A stretch of 58,977 nt of DNA from Selenomonadaceae bacterium (GCA_017427545.1 JAFRSO010000080.1:1-58977), one strand, 5' to 3'; counted from the first letter of the stretch, positions 44,607 to 52,772 are shown. The notes: a model not told the origin generated them from the letters alone. Numbers and translations are program-made.

Positions 44607-44693
44607 ATGACAATGATAACTATGTATAATATAACAAATTTGAAAGATCCAAAACAATTTTTGTTACGGTTAATCAGAAGTTCTTTTAGATAG
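44607..44693 (+). CDS. Possible 28-residue peptide or gene remnant
   Basis: MTMITMYNITNLKDPKQFLL followed by RLIRSSFR and a stop. The piece MYNITNLKDPKQF resembles the start of small Firmicutes proteins of unknown function (NLKDPKKFF type), after which similarity ends, so it may be a truncated copy. No strong ribosome-binding site is seen before the first ATG. It fills part of the otherwise gene-free stretch 44514-44900. Treat as tentative. Confidence 0.3.
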   Translation: MTMITMYNITNLKDPKQFLLRLIRSSFR

Positions 44694-44752
44694 AAACGAT
44701 ATATTCATTTTGCAAAGACGCTATAAATTTTCGTGAAAGTTTCCAAAACAAA

Positions 44753-44780
44753 AGCCCTCCAAGGCGGGGGGAATTTTTTT
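44753..44780 (+). terminator. Terminator of the orphan unit
   Basis: GCCCTCC-aaggc-GGGGGG followed by AATTTTTTT. Confidence 0.7.
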
Positions 44781-44797
44781 AGGCGGGCGGCCATTAT

Positions 44798-44845
44798 TTA
44801 ATTAGGAATTAGGAATTAAAAACTTCTCCCATTTCCCTTACAAAG
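44798..44845 (+). repeat. Heptad array upstream of the CinA-like gene
   Basis: AATTAGGAATTAGGAATTAA then TTCTCCCATTTCCCTTAC: purine arm followed by pyrimidine arm. Confidence 0.75.
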
Positions 44846-44900
44846 GAATGACGAAAATTTTATAGAGTTAAGTAATTTAAAGGTTAGGTGATAAATTTAA

Positions 44901-45698
44901 ATGGTTGTGGAAATTATAAGCGTCGGCACCGAAATTTTGATGGGCAATATCGTCAACACGAACGCGCAATATCTGGCAAAACGTCTGGCGCATTTGGGGT
45001 TGGACTGCCACTATCAAACGGTCGTCGGCGACAATCCTTCAAGGATAAAAGCGGCGTTGGACGTTGCCTACTCAAGGGCGGACGCCGTGATTATGACGGG
45101 CGGGCTTGGGCCTACGAAAGACGACTTGACTAAGGAAATGCTCATGGAATATTTCGGCAAGGTTCCGATTGTCGACGATAAAGTTTTGAATTTTTTGGAG
45201 GAGAGGGCTAAGGCGCGCGGCTTCGGAAAACTTTCTGACGGCATGAAAAAGCAAGCGATTGTTCCGGCTGATTCGCTGATTCTGTACAATCATCACGGCA
45301 CGGCTCCCGGTTGCGTAATGGAACGTGACGGAAAAATTTGTATACTCCTGCCCGGTCCGCCTCATGAAATGCAGCCGATGTTCGAGGAGTGTTGCGAACT
45401 TTACCTCAACGCGAAGTCTGATAAAATTTTGGTGTCGATTATCATCAAATGCTTGAGCAAAAATATTGCGCCGATTTCGATTGTCGGAGAGTCGCCCGTT
45501 GCTGACAGGTTGGCGGAAATTTTGGACGGCGTTAATCCGACTGTCGCCACTTATGCAAAAGAGGACGGCTGTATCGTTCGAGTGACGGCGGCGGCTAAAA
45601 CTCATGACGAGGCGTTGGAAATTTTAAATCCCGTCGTCGCCAAATGTCGCGAACGTATCGGCGAGGAGTATATCAATTATGTTAAAGAAGACGTTTAA
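44901..45698 (+). CDS. CinA N-terminal domain protein (MoCF-binding/ADP-ribose pyrophosphatase type)
   Basis: A 265-residue protein matching the CinA N-domain: EIISVGTEILMGNIVNTNAQYLA (3-25), VIMTGGLGPTKDDLTKE (about 63-80) and LLPGPPHEMQPMFEE. In full-length CinA this domain hydrolyses ADP-ribose and related pyrophosphates, and a C-terminal PncC domain removes the amide of NMN. The PncC domain is missing (full CinA is about 410 residues). The C-terminal part, GESPVADRLAEILDGVNPTVATYAKEDG, belongs to the N-terminal unit, so this is a standalone form. hldD starts 15 nt after the stop. Confidence 0.88.
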   Translation: MVVEIISVGTEILMGNIVNTNAQYLAKRLAHLGLDCHYQTVVGDNPSRIKAALDVAYSRADAVIMTGGLGPTKDDLTKEMLMEYFGKVPIVDDKVLNFLEERAKARGFGKLSDGMKKQAIVPADSLILYNHHGTAPGCVMERDGKICILLPGPPHEMQPMFEECCELYLNAKSDKILVSIIIKCLSKNIAPISIVGESPVADRLAEILDGVNPTVATYAKEDGCIVRVTAAAKTHDEALEILNPVVAKCRERIGEEYINYVKEDV

Positions 45699-45713
45699 AG
45701 GGGGCAAGGTTTT

Positions 45714-46685
45714 ATGATAATTGTGACGGGCGGCGCGGGCTTTATCGGCAGCAATATCGTCCGAGCATTGAACGAACGCGGGCGCAGTGATATTTTAATC
45801 GTCGACGACTTGGGCAATGGCGACAAGTTCAAAAATTTAATCGGCTTGAGATTTATCGACTATCAGCACAAGGACGATTATCTGAAAAATTTCGACGCCT
45901 TCGGGCAAAATGTCGAGGCGATTTTTCATGAGGGCGCGTGCTCCGATACGATGGAATACGACGTAAATTTCATGATGAAGACCAATTACGATTACTCCAA
46001 AGAGCTGTTGAAATTTTGCGTCAGGAAACAAATTCCGCTGATTTATGCATCGAGTGCGTCGGTTTACGGCATGGGCAAGAAAGGTTTTCGTGAGGAGGAG
46101 GCCTGCGAAAATCCGTTGAACCCTTACGCCTTTTCAAAGCTGATGTTTGATCGCTACGTCCGCCAATTTGCCGACAAGGTTAAAAGTAAAATTATCGGCT
46201 TGAGATATTTCAACGTTTACGGTCAGCAGGAAAATCACAAGGGTAAAATGGCGTCGATTTTCTATCAGATTTACAAGCGCATGAAACTCGGCGGAGGCCC
46301 CAGACTTTTCAAAGGCACGGACGGTTATGGTGACGGTGAACAGAAACGCGATTTCATTTACGTCCGCGACGTGGCGAAAATCAATCTGTGGTGCTTGGAC
46401 AATCCCGTTGCCAACGGAATTTACAACTGCGGCACGGGGCACGCTCACACCTTCAACGCCGTTGCGAAGGCGATGATTGAATCCATGCATTCAAAAATGC
46501 GGACGACCTATTGCGAATTTCCCGACGAACTGCGCGGCAAATATCAGAGCTACACCGAAGCCGACATGAAAAAATTGACGGCGGCAGGTTATAAGGGCGG
46601 CTTCACGAATTTTGTTGTTGCCGTCGAGGAGTATTGCAAATTTTTGGAATCGGGAGGATATTATTCAATTAGGAATGAGGAATGA
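45714..46685 (+). CDS. hldD: ADP-L-glycero-D-manno-heptose 6-epimerase
   Basis: It makes the heptose used in the LPS inner core, which supports an outer membrane in this organism. 323-residue extended SDR. NAD motif GGAGFIGSNI (6-15), EGACSDTMEYDVNFMMKTNY, catalytic SSASVYG and YAFSKLMFD (YxxxK), QQENHKGKMASIFYQ and GDGEQKRDFIYVRDVA. The end is odd: the last residues (about SIRNEE) and the stop are encoded by the start of a heptad repeat array, so the natural C-terminus was altered by the repeat. GGGGCAAGG is the likely ribosome-binding site. Confidence 0.95.
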   Translation: MIIVTGGAGFIGSNIVRALNERGRSDILIVDDLGNGDKFKNLIGLRFIDYQHKDDYLKNFDAFGQNVEAIFHEGACSDTMEYDVNFMMKTNYDYSKELLKFCVRKQIPLIYASSASVYGMGKKGFREEEACENPLNPYAFSKLMFDRYVRQFADKVKSKIIGLRYFNVYGQQENHKGKMASIFYQIYKRMKLGGGPRLFKGTDGYGDGEQKRDFIYVRDVAKINLWCLDNPVANGIYNCGTGHAHTFNAVAKAMIESMHSKMRTTYCEFPDELRGKYQSYTEADMKKLTAAGYKGGFTNFVVAVEEYCKFLESGGYYSIRNEE

Positions 46686-46732
46686 GGAATTTTAACTTCT
46701 CCCATTTCCCATTTCCCTTTCCTCTTACAATG
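46667..46732 (+). repeat. Heptad array overlapping the hldD 3' end
   Basis: AATTAGGAATGAGGAATGAGG spans the hldD stop; TCTCCCATTTCCCATTTCCC follows. The two arms are opposite in sense. Confidence 0.8.
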
Positions 46733-46741
46733 GAGGTAATC

Positions 46742-47386
46742 ATGAAAAGATTTTTAGTGGCATTGACGGCGATGGCGTTCATGTCGACGACAACTTTTGC
46801 TGCGGATATGACATTGCCGCCGCCGCATTCCAACGATAAACTTTCCGTCATGCAGGCGTTGAGTCAGCGCAAGTCAAGCAGAAATTTCGTCGACGAGGCC
46901 TTATCGCCCGTGCAGCTGTCGAAAATTCTTTGGGCGGCGAACGGTCTCAATCGCGAGAACGGCAAGCGTACAATTCCGGTTGCATTGGGCGTTTATTCCG
47001 TCGAAGTTTATGCCGTCACGAGTGAAGGAATTTTTCTTTACGACGCGGAAAATCATAAGCTCAAACTCATTGCCGAAGGTGATTTCCGCTCAACCACGAC
47101 GACCGGTCAATCTTTCGTGAATAAGGCGGCAGTCAATCTGGTTTATGTCGAGACGCCTGACGTTTGGCAAAATGCAAAGAGAGTTCCGCCGCGTGACGCT
47201 CAAATTGCCTTCGCGAATATAACAGTTGGCGCGATGATTCAAAGTGTCGCGCTTGTCGCCGAGACTGAAGGCCTTGGAAATTGCGTGCGCGGTTCAATCA
47301 ACATTACTGCGTTCAAGAAAGCTGCCAAGCTCTCCGACGGGAAAAATATTCTCCTCGCGCAGAGTGTCGGTAAAATTAGTGATTAG
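46742..47386 (+). CDS. Exported nitroreductase-family protein
   Basis: A 214-residue FMN-binding fold. The start ATG 46742 has GGAGG 6 nt upstream; the earlier ATG is inside the repeat. Residues 1-20 are a Sec signal peptide ending TFAAD. The nitroreductase core shows SQRKSSRNFVDEALSPVQL, LWAANGLN and a C-terminal SVGKI. Export is uncommon for this family, which suggests a periplasmic redox function with pre-bound FMN. The stop lies in a GTGATTA repeat array. It is close to two other exported proteins. Confidence 0.85.
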   Translation: MKRFLVALTAMAFMSTTTFAADMTLPPPHSNDKLSVMQALSQRKSSRNFVDEALSPVQLSKILWAANGLNRENGKRTIPVALGVYSVEVYAVTSEGIFLYDAENHKLKLIAEGDFRSTTTTGQSFVNKAAVNLVYVETPDVWQNAKRVPPRDAQIAFANITVGAMIQSVALVAETEGLGNCVRGSINITAFKKAAKLSDGKNILLAQSVGKISD

Positions 47387-47443
47387 TGATTAGTGATTAG
47401 AATTCTAACCACTAACAACTAGCAGCTAGCCGCTAACAGCTAA
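47378..47443 (+). repeat. GTGATTA and AGCTAGC/CTAACA array
   Basis: Four GTGATTA units include the stop codon of the preceding gene. TTCTAACCACTAACAACTAGC and AGCTAGCCGCTAACAGCTAA follow as the opposite arm. Confidence 0.8.
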
Positions 47444-47459
47444 AATTGGAGGTGATTTA

Positions 47460-48164
47460 ATGCTCATCAAGAAATTTTTCGGCGTGATGTTATTGCTGGC
47501 GATGATTGCCCTGCCGCAAAATGTTTTTGCTGAAAAGACCGATTGGATGGACAAAAGTTTTGACTTCCGCCGTATCCGAACGGTGATTGTATTCGACGCG
47601 ACGTTCAATTCCGGCATGGATTACGGCGGCTCGATTGCCCTGCGAAATCTTCAGGACATTTACAAGGACAATGCCGAGAAGCGTCTTAAGCAGCGGTACA
47701 TGACGGAGGCGCAAGCTCGTCGGGAGTTGGGCTATCAGCTCAACATGGATTTGGAGTCGCTCAATTTCTCGAATCCGCTTGAGGCTCGCCGCATAATCAT
47801 GCAGAACGCCTATCGAATTGCGGACGCCTGGGTTGTTGCCAACACTGACGCTTGGGACGACAGCTCATATGTCGTGCCGGAGAGAACTGTTTGGGAGCAG
47901 AAGCAAGAGCGGCGCACTTACTACGACCGCTACGGCGACCGTCATGAGGAAACGTATTATATTCAAGTGCCGGTGACTTATCCGCCGCACCGTGTTTATG
48001 TTTCGTCGCTGCAAATGACGTTCCAGGTTTTTGAGGCCAGACGCGGTGAGATGATTTTTGCCCGCAAAGATGTCCGCGACCGCGAAGATTATCAAGCGCA
48101 AAACGGCATGTTCGGCAGAATGTGCAATTCATTCTTTGAGGACTTCGCCAAAAAACTTCGTTGA
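47460..48164 (+). CDS. Exported protein of unknown function
   Basis: 234 residues with a Sec signal peptide (MLIKKFFGVMLLLAMIALPQ, cleaved after FAE). No family recognised. The body has an IVFDATFNSGMDYGG segment, a helical basic region (EKRLKQRYMTEAQARRELGY), and an aromatic stretch rich in Tyr/Arg/Glu (ERRTYYDRYGDRHEETYYIQ) leading to VYVSSLQMTFQVFEARRGEM. This last pattern is like a beta strand that lists the conversion of resistance or surface proteins, but I cannot place it. GGAGGTGA precedes the ATG. It belongs to a run of three exported genes separated by repeats. Confidence 0.7.
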   Translation: MLIKKFFGVMLLLAMIALPQNVFAEKTDWMDKSFDFRRIRTVIVFDATFNSGMDYGGSIALRNLQDIYKDNAEKRLKQRYMTEAQARRELGYQLNMDLESLNFSNPLEARRIIMQNAYRIADAWVVANTDAWDDSSYVVPERTVWEQKQERRTYYDRYGDRHEETYYIQVPVTYPPHRVYVSSLQMTFQVFEARRGEMIFARKDVRDREDYQAQNGMFGRMCNSFFEDFAKKLR

Positions 48165-48169
48165 CATGA

Positions 48170-48207
48170 TAAAACTAGGTACTAGCAGCTAGTAGCTAAC
48201 AGCTAAA
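48170..48207 (+). repeat. AGCTAGC/CTAACAG array
   Basis: ACTAGGTACTAGCAGCTAGTAGCTAACAGC type units, self-complementary around AGCTAG. Confidence 0.7.
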
Positions 48208-48224
48208 TTTAAGGAGGGTTTTTA

Positions 48225-49151
48225 ATGAAAAAATTTTTGGGATTATGCGCGGCATTGCTCATGCTGTGCACGGTGATTTTCCCTGCGAAGACTTTCGCGG
48301 CAGATGATCCGAATTCGGAAGGCATTAAGGCTTACCGCGAGGCATTGACTTCGTATTCGGAAGAGGGCGAGAGAATTTTCCGTCAAGATGTTCTGTTCGT
48401 GTCACCATTCGTGCAAGCTGAACTGGATCTTTTGGGCACCACCGAGAACGACGTTTTCAAATCAACCGGCGATTTCACGCTTTGGATTGAAAATGAAGAC
48501 GGCTCCACCACTGAAAAGACTATCCCCTTTTACATGCAGCAAGTCGGTAAGGACATGACGATTTATTTCAAGGGCGAAAAGGAATGGCAAAAATTCACTG
48601 CGCCGAGCCTCGCCGCCGCTATCATGGATATGATTGCCACGCCGACCCCCGAAGATGTTGAGGAACTTATCGACGACACCAAAGAAGTCACAATCCTCAA
48701 AGAAAATGACAATCGCCGCATTATGCTCGTCACTCTCGACGGCAAACACATGGCCGATTCACTCAAGGCGAAGGCTGAAGAAAATCCCGACGGTGTTGAA
48801 AATTCCACGCAGGACAATGCAGTAGATTATTTTGACACTGCGCTCCGCAACGCAAATGTTTGGTACATGTGGACGATTGATAAGCGCGATTGGCATAGCA
48901 TCGCAATGCAATATCATTTCTCCGGCATTATTCAGGAGCTGGCACGCGCCGCCCTCAACGACCCGACTAAAAATTGGCCGGACGATGTAAGCCAACTTCT
49001 TGAGACTATCGCTTACTACAGCGAGATTCGCGCTTACACAACTTATCCCAAAGATCCCGCTGCCAAGAAAAAATTTGAAATTCCCAAAAAAGTTCTCAAG
49101 GCCAAAGATGTCGACAATTTGATTTCTATGGATATCACGAGATCCAGATAA
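48225..49151 (+). CDS. Exported protein of unknown function
   Basis: 308 residues with a Sec signal peptide (MKKFLGLCAALLMLCTVIFP, cleaved near TFAAD). There is a Cys in the signal region but no clear lipobox. The body is acidic, with alternating charged strands (TGDFTLWIENEDGSTTEKTI, DMTIYFKGEKEWQKF) and helices. This resembles DUF-type solute-binding or lipoprotein-carrier-like folds, but I do not recognise a family. AAGGAGG lies before the ATG. Confidence 0.7.
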   Translation: MKKFLGLCAALLMLCTVIFPAKTFAADDPNSEGIKAYREALTSYSEEGERIFRQDVLFVSPFVQAELDLLGTTENDVFKSTGDFTLWIENEDGSTTEKTIPFYMQQVGKDMTIYFKGEKEWQKFTAPSLAAAIMDMIATPTPEDVEELIDDTKEVTILKENDNRRIMLVTLDGKHMADSLKAKAEENPDGVENSTQDNAVDYFDTALRNANVWYMWTIDKRDWHSIAMQYHFSGIIQELARAALNDPTKNWPDDVSQLLETIAYYSEIRAYTTYPKDPAAKKKFEIPKKVLKAKDVDNLISMDITRSR

Positions 49152-49167
49152 AAATTTTCGGCGCAAA

Positions 49168-49205
49168 AAAAGAAGTCGGAGGCTTGACGGTCTTCGACTT
49201 CTTCG
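49168..49205. terminator. Hairpin after the exported protein gene
   Basis: AAGAAGTCG...CGACTTCTT; A-rich left flank gives a good T-run on minus, weaker on plus. Confidence 0.55.
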
Positions 49206-49237
49206 TTTAATGAAACGTTTTGAAAGGTCGTGTTGAT

Positions 49238-49759
49238 ATGGATATGTTGGAAGTTATGCGTTCGCGCAGGAGTGTGCGCCGCTACACTGATGAAAAAATT
49301 TCTGACGAACAGTTGAAGCAAATCGTTAGTGCGGCATTACTTGCCCCCAGCGGTCACTCGAAATATCCCTGTGAATTTATCGTCGTCAAAAACCGTGAAC
49401 TCCTCGAAAAGATGTCGCATTGCCGCAAAGGTGTTGCAAAAATGTTGGAAGGTGCCGCGGCAGCAGTCGTTGTTGTTGCCGACAAAGATAAATCCGACAC
49501 GTTCGTTGAGGATTCATGCGTGGCGATGATGAGCATGGAACTTTTAGCCGCGTCGCTGGGTATCGGCAACTGCTGGATCCAAGTCCGCAACCGTGAGGCT
49601 GAAGACAATTCGCCGAGTGAAGATTTTCTGCGCGGAATTTTGAACTTCCCGGAAAATTTTGCCTGCCAAGCAATTTTATCGTTGGGCTATCCTGCAAAAC
49701 CTCCGAAGGTTCGCGAACTCGACAAGCTCAACTTCGATAAAGTTTCTTACAGGGATTAG
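49238..49759 (+). CDS. Cytoplasmic nitroreductase-family protein
   Basis: A 173-residue FMN-dependent reductase. The N-terminal MDMLEVMRSRRSVRRYTDEK is the family FMN-phosphate site; AALLAPSGHSKYPCEFIVVK and GIGNCWIQVRNRE are further signatures. No signal peptide, unlike the nitroreductase at 46742. ATG 49238 is the best start, with GAAAGG upstream. The electron acceptor is unknown. Confidence 0.9.
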   Translation: MDMLEVMRSRRSVRRYTDEKISDEQLKQIVSAALLAPSGHSKYPCEFIVVKNRELLEKMSHCRKGVAKMLEGAAAAVVVVADKDKSDTFVEDSCVAMMSMELLAASLGIGNCWIQVRNREAEDNSPSEDFLRGILNFPENFACQAILSLGYPAKPPKVRELDKLNFDKVSYRD

Positions 49760-49812
49760 GGCTAGGGAACAGAGAGCAGTAAAATCTATTCAGCTAACAG
49801 CTAGCAGCTACT
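49752..49812 (+). repeat. GGGATTA-type array
   Basis: AGGGATTAGGGCTAGGGAAC (three G3 runs), then AGCTAACAGCTAGCAGCTA running into the end of the minus-strand DUF1858 gene. Confidence 0.7.
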
Positions 49813-50047
49813 TCGCCGCGACGCCTGCAAGCTCAACATCAGCCTCGTCGGACGCCTCAACGACTTCGTTCAAGGCCTCAACGAGTTTGTCCGGGTCGAT
49901 GCCGTGAACAAGTGCGCCCTGTTCGATATTTTCATAATGCGCCGCGTGACATCCGAAGCAACCCATGCCCGCGTACATGAAAACCATCATGGTATCGGGG
50001 TAGCGTTGCACAACTTCGATTATGTTCATGTCTTTGGTTATCTTCAT
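49808..50047 (-). CDS. DUF1858 domain protein
   Basis: A 79-residue protein with the DUF1858 pattern MKITKDMNIIEVVQRYPDTMMVFMYAGMGCFGC followed by HAAHYE-NIEQGALVHGID. Relatives are linked to redox/hybrid-cluster proteins and iron-sulfur repair (ScdA/RIC N-terminal region). The CxxC in GCFGC could bind a metal or a disulfide. The C-terminal ~15 residues (VELAGVAAK) are Ala-rich. AAGGAGG upstream of the ATG on minus. Confidence 0.85.
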   Translation of the reverse strand: MKITKDMNIIEVVQRYPDTMMVFMYAGMGCFGCHAAHYENIEQGALVHGIDPDKLVEALNEVVEASDEADVELAGVAAK

Positions 50048-50197
50048 GAAAAATTCCTCCTTTGAATTGCCGCAAATTATATCACCTAAAATTTTTGCGT
50101 CAATGAATTTACGCTGAAAAAATTTTTTGGGAAAGTTAAAGGAAATTTTCCGTGCAAGTCGAATAGGATTTTAAAACGATGTGGGAGGCGAGTAACG

Positions 50198-51142
50198 TTG
50201 GACTTTGAACATAAGAGCGTTATGGTTAATGAAGTCGTGGACGCCCTCAACATCAACCCGAACGGAATTTATGTTGATTGCACAGTGGGCGGCGGCGGAC
50301 ATTTGAAGGCTATCGGTAAACATCTCGACAGATTGAATGGTAAGATTCTCGGCATTGATCGTGACGAAGATGCAATCATGGCAGCAACTAAAAATGTGGT
50401 AAATGCAGTTCCTTGCGGCGGAGGATTTTCACGCGAAAATTTTAAAAACCTCGACAAAACCCTTGATACGTTTGGCATAAGAAAAGTTGACGGAATACTT
50501 TTCGACCTGGGCGTTTCATCACATCAGATTGATACTCCCGAACGCGGCTTTTCTTACATGCACGACGCCCCGCTTGATATGCGCATGGACAGGGAACAGA
50601 AATTTACGGCGCGTGACGTGATTAACGATTACGACGAGGAGCGGTTGATTAAAATTTTTCACGACTACGGCGAGGAAAGATTTTCTAAGCGAATTGCCGC
50701 CGCTATCTGTCGCGCCAGAAAAATTTCTCCTATTGAGACGACCGGCGAACTAGTCAAGCTGATTGAACAGACTGTCCCGCGAACTAAAAACGGCGGTCAT
50801 CCTGCCAAAAGAGTTTTTCAGGCGGTGAGGATTGAAGTCAACGGCGAGCTTGAAATTTTGGAGTCGTCAATCAGAAAGGCCGTCGACAGATTGAAAATCG
50901 GCGGACGAATCGCGATTATAACTTTCCACTCTCTCGAAGACAGAATCGTTAAGGAAACTTTCAAATCGCTTGCTCAAGGTTGCATTTGCCCGAAAAGTTT
51001 TCCCGTGTGCACCTGCAATCATAAGCCCGAAATTAAAATTATCGGCAGGGCTAAAACTCCTTCGGCGGAGGAAATCGAAGCTAACAGCCGTGCAAAATCT
51101 GCAAAGCTGCGCGTCGCCGAAAAGATTGGCGAGCGTGAGTGA
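50198..51142 (+). CDS. rsmH: 16S rRNA (cytosine-1402-N4)-methyltransferase
   Basis: RsmH methylates C1402 of 16S rRNA at the P site. 314 residues. HKSVMVNEVVDAL, the SAM loop YVDCTVGGGGH, LFDLGVSSHQIDTPERGFSY, HPAKRVFQAVRIEVNGEL and ITFHSLEDRIVK are intact. The start is TTG 50198 behind GGGAGGCG. It opens a short remnant of the division/wall cluster: ftsL follows after 38 nt, then a terminator instead of pbp and mur genes. Confidence 0.96.
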   Translation: MDFEHKSVMVNEVVDALNINPNGIYVDCTVGGGGHLKAIGKHLDRLNGKILGIDRDEDAIMAATKNVVNAVPCGGGFSRENFKNLDKTLDTFGIRKVDGILFDLGVSSHQIDTPERGFSYMHDAPLDMRMDREQKFTARDVINDYDEERLIKIFHDYGEERFSKRIAAAICRARKISPIETTGELVKLIEQTVPRTKNGGHPAKRVFQAVRIEVNGELEILESSIRKAVDRLKIGGRIAIITFHSLEDRIVKETFKSLAQGCICPKSFPVCTCNHKPEIKIIGRAKTPSAEEIEANSRAKSAKLRVAEKIGERE

Positions 51143-51180
51143 TATAGAAATTTTCAACGCGTTATCTAAGGGGGCATACG

Positions 51181-51546
51181 ATGAAAGTAAAACATAGAAT
51201 GAAACCCATAACCAATTCCAAGCGCGAGACTTCAGAGAATGAAGCCGAATTGACGCTGATACATGGTCGGCCGCGGTTGAATCATTTATTGCGGTCGCGG
51301 TGCAGAGTGGCGTTTATCGTCTTTGCAATTTTGGCAATGGCGGTCGTAATTCGCAGCGGAATCAGCGCAAGTCGCGGTTATGCACTGGTCGCCACACAAA
51401 CTCAAGCTCAACAACTCGAACTTGAAAACGAAAGGCTCCGCGTAGAAATTGCACAGCTCAAATCGCCGCAGAGGATAAAGCAAATCGCTGAAGACGAGCT
51501 GGGCATGATCGTCCCGCGCAAAATGTATTTCTCTCACGAAAGATGA
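51181..51546 (+). CDS. ftsL: FtsL/DivIC-type septum formation protein
   Basis: A 121-residue bitopic protein. Residues 1-38 are cytoplasmic and basic, 39-62 are the membrane segment (CRVAFIVFAILAMAVVIRSG), and 70-105 a leucine-zipper-like coiled coil (QAQQLELENERLRVEIAQLK). The end KQIAEDELGMIVPRK is the family C-terminal motif. FtsL bridges FtsB and FtsQ to activate septal peptidoglycan synthesis. Position after rsmH supports the call over other coiled-coil proteins. Confidence 0.88.
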   Translation: MKVKHRMKPITNSKRETSENEAELTLIHGRPRLNHLLRSRCRVAFIVFAILAMAVVIRSGISASRGYALVATQTQAQQLELENERLRVEIAQLKSPQRIKQIAEDELGMIVPRKMYFSHER

Positions 51547-51555
51547 CAAATCAAA

Positions 51556-51593
51556 AAACTCCTTCACATGTAAAACGGTGGAGGAGCTTTTTT
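51556..51593. terminator. Terminator after ftsL
   Basis: CTCCTTCAC...GTGGAGGAG with GCTTTTTT to the right and AAAAAA to the left. Confidence 0.8.
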
Positions 51594-51615
51594 CTAATCA
51601 CTAACACTAACTGCT

Positions 51616-52005
51616 TTACTTGCGGCGAGCTTTATAGGGCGTGAACTCTTCGAGCTTCATGACTTTGGTATTGCCCTTCATGTCCGCCAAAATAATTTCT
51701 TGGACGTTGAATTCAAGCAAAAATTTATGACTGAGTTCGTCGGGCATATAAGTGCCGTCAATGTCCGCGATAACCGAAATGGCATCGAACTCGCGCTTGC
51801 CCTCGGAAATTGCCTTCGCCATAACGACGACTTCAGCCGGCAACTTGTATTCGGGGACTACGCTATCAATCGCGCAACCGCTGTAAAGTGTACCGTCCGC
51901 CGCCAAAAGACATGCGCCCGTGGCAATGGATCCGTGCTCAACATAAGCGTTGCGCATCGCGTCAATCGCCGTCCTTACAATCGTATCAATAATATCGTAA
52001 TTCAT
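51616..52005 (-). CDS. Cytidine-deaminase-fold protein lacking the zinc ligands
   Basis: 129 residues aligning along cytidine deaminase: AIDAMRNAYV, GACLLAADGTLYSGCAIDS, AEVVVMAKAISEGKREFDAI, HKFLLEFN. In active enzymes the [C/H]AE and PCxxC motifs bind zinc; here they read LPAE and MPDEL, so all cysteine ligands are absent, though the Glu of AE is kept. It is therefore probably not a deaminase. A regulatory or nucleoside-binding role is possible. ATG 52005 is behind AGGAGGTTTTTT. The ribosome-binding site is followed upstream by a G-rich repeat array. Confidence 0.8.
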   Translation of the reverse strand: MNYDIIDTIVRTAIDAMRNAYVEHGSIATGACLLAADGTLYSGCAIDSVVPEYKLPAEVVVMAKAISEGKREFDAISVIADIDGTYMPDELSHKFLLEFNVQEIILADMKGNTKVMKLEEFTPYKARRK

Positions 52006-52019
52006 CAAAAAACCTCCTT

Positions 52020-52096
52020 TGTAGGGATTAGGGCTAGGGAACAGGGATTAGATAAAAACTTGTTCCTAGTTCCTTGTTCCTTATTCCTTATTCCTT
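52020..52096 (+). repeat. GGGATTA/TTCCTAG inverted array with G-quadruplex-type motif
   Basis: Four G3 runs at 52024-52046 (GGG-ATTA-GGG-CTA-GGG-AACA-GGG), then TTCCTAGTTCCTTGTTCC and TTATTCCTTATTCC. Confidence 0.85.
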
Positions 52097-52760
52097 AACT
52101 CACATCAACGCTTATAACGCCGTCAATCCTTTTCACCGCGTCAAGCACAATGACATTTTTCAAGGCGCGGTGATTGTAAACCTCCATCTCGATAATCAAC
52201 GTGTCAGTCGTGTCATCGTCCGCCTTAACTTTCACGTCGCGAATCTTGAGCTGCAAGTCGTCAATGCACGAACTGATATGCATGAGTTGACCGGGCTTAT
52301 CCTTCGTGTGAATCGTGATGAGTAAATTTTTTTCATGCATAACCCATTCGTCGATACGTGAAAAGGTGCCCAGCGTCGCGAAGATTAAAGCCGTCGTGAA
52401 GAGTGCGCCCGAATAATATCCCGCGCCGACTGCCAAGCCTACACCCGACACTACCCAAAGACTTGCAGCAGTCGTCAAGCCCGTGATGGTTAAGCCTTCC
52501 TTCATGATTGCGCCGGCTCCGAGAAAACCTATACCGCTGACAACTTGCGCCGCCAAACGTGCAGGGTCGGCATTCGTGCGCCCTTCGACGTGAAAATAAA
52601 GAGCCTCACTCAAAACCATAATCAGACACGAGCCTAAGCAGACGAGAACATTTGTCCGCAAACCCGCCGATTTCCGCCGACTTTGACGCTCATAGCCGAT
52701 TATCCCGCCCAATATGCACGCCAACGTTAATCTCAAAAATAATTCCCACTCCGAAACCAA
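52095..52760 (-). CDS. MgtC/SapB-family membrane protein
   Basis: A 221-residue inner-membrane protein. Four to five helices in residues 1-135, with the family signature LGGIIGYERQSRRKSAGLRTNVLVCLGS and VVSGIGFLGAGAIMKEG. The C-terminal ~75 residues are a soluble ACT-like domain (LLITIHTKDKPGQLMHISSC). MgtC proteins aid survival under magnesium limitation; the biochemical activity of this branch is not known. TTG 52760 follows GAGGGTGA and is favoured over TTG 52778. Confidence 0.9.
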   Translation of the reverse strand: MVSEWELFLRLTLACILGGIIGYERQSRRKSAGLRTNVLVCLGSCLIMVLSEALYFHVEGRTNADPARLAAQVVSGIGFLGAGAIMKEGLTITGLTTAASLWVVSGVGLAVGAGYYSGALFTTALIFATLGTFSRIDEWVMHEKNLLITIHTKDKPGQLMHISSCIDDLQLKIRDVKVKADDDTTDTLIIEMEVYNHRALKNVIVLDAVKRIDGVISVDVS

Positions 52761-52772
52761 AAGTTCACCCTC

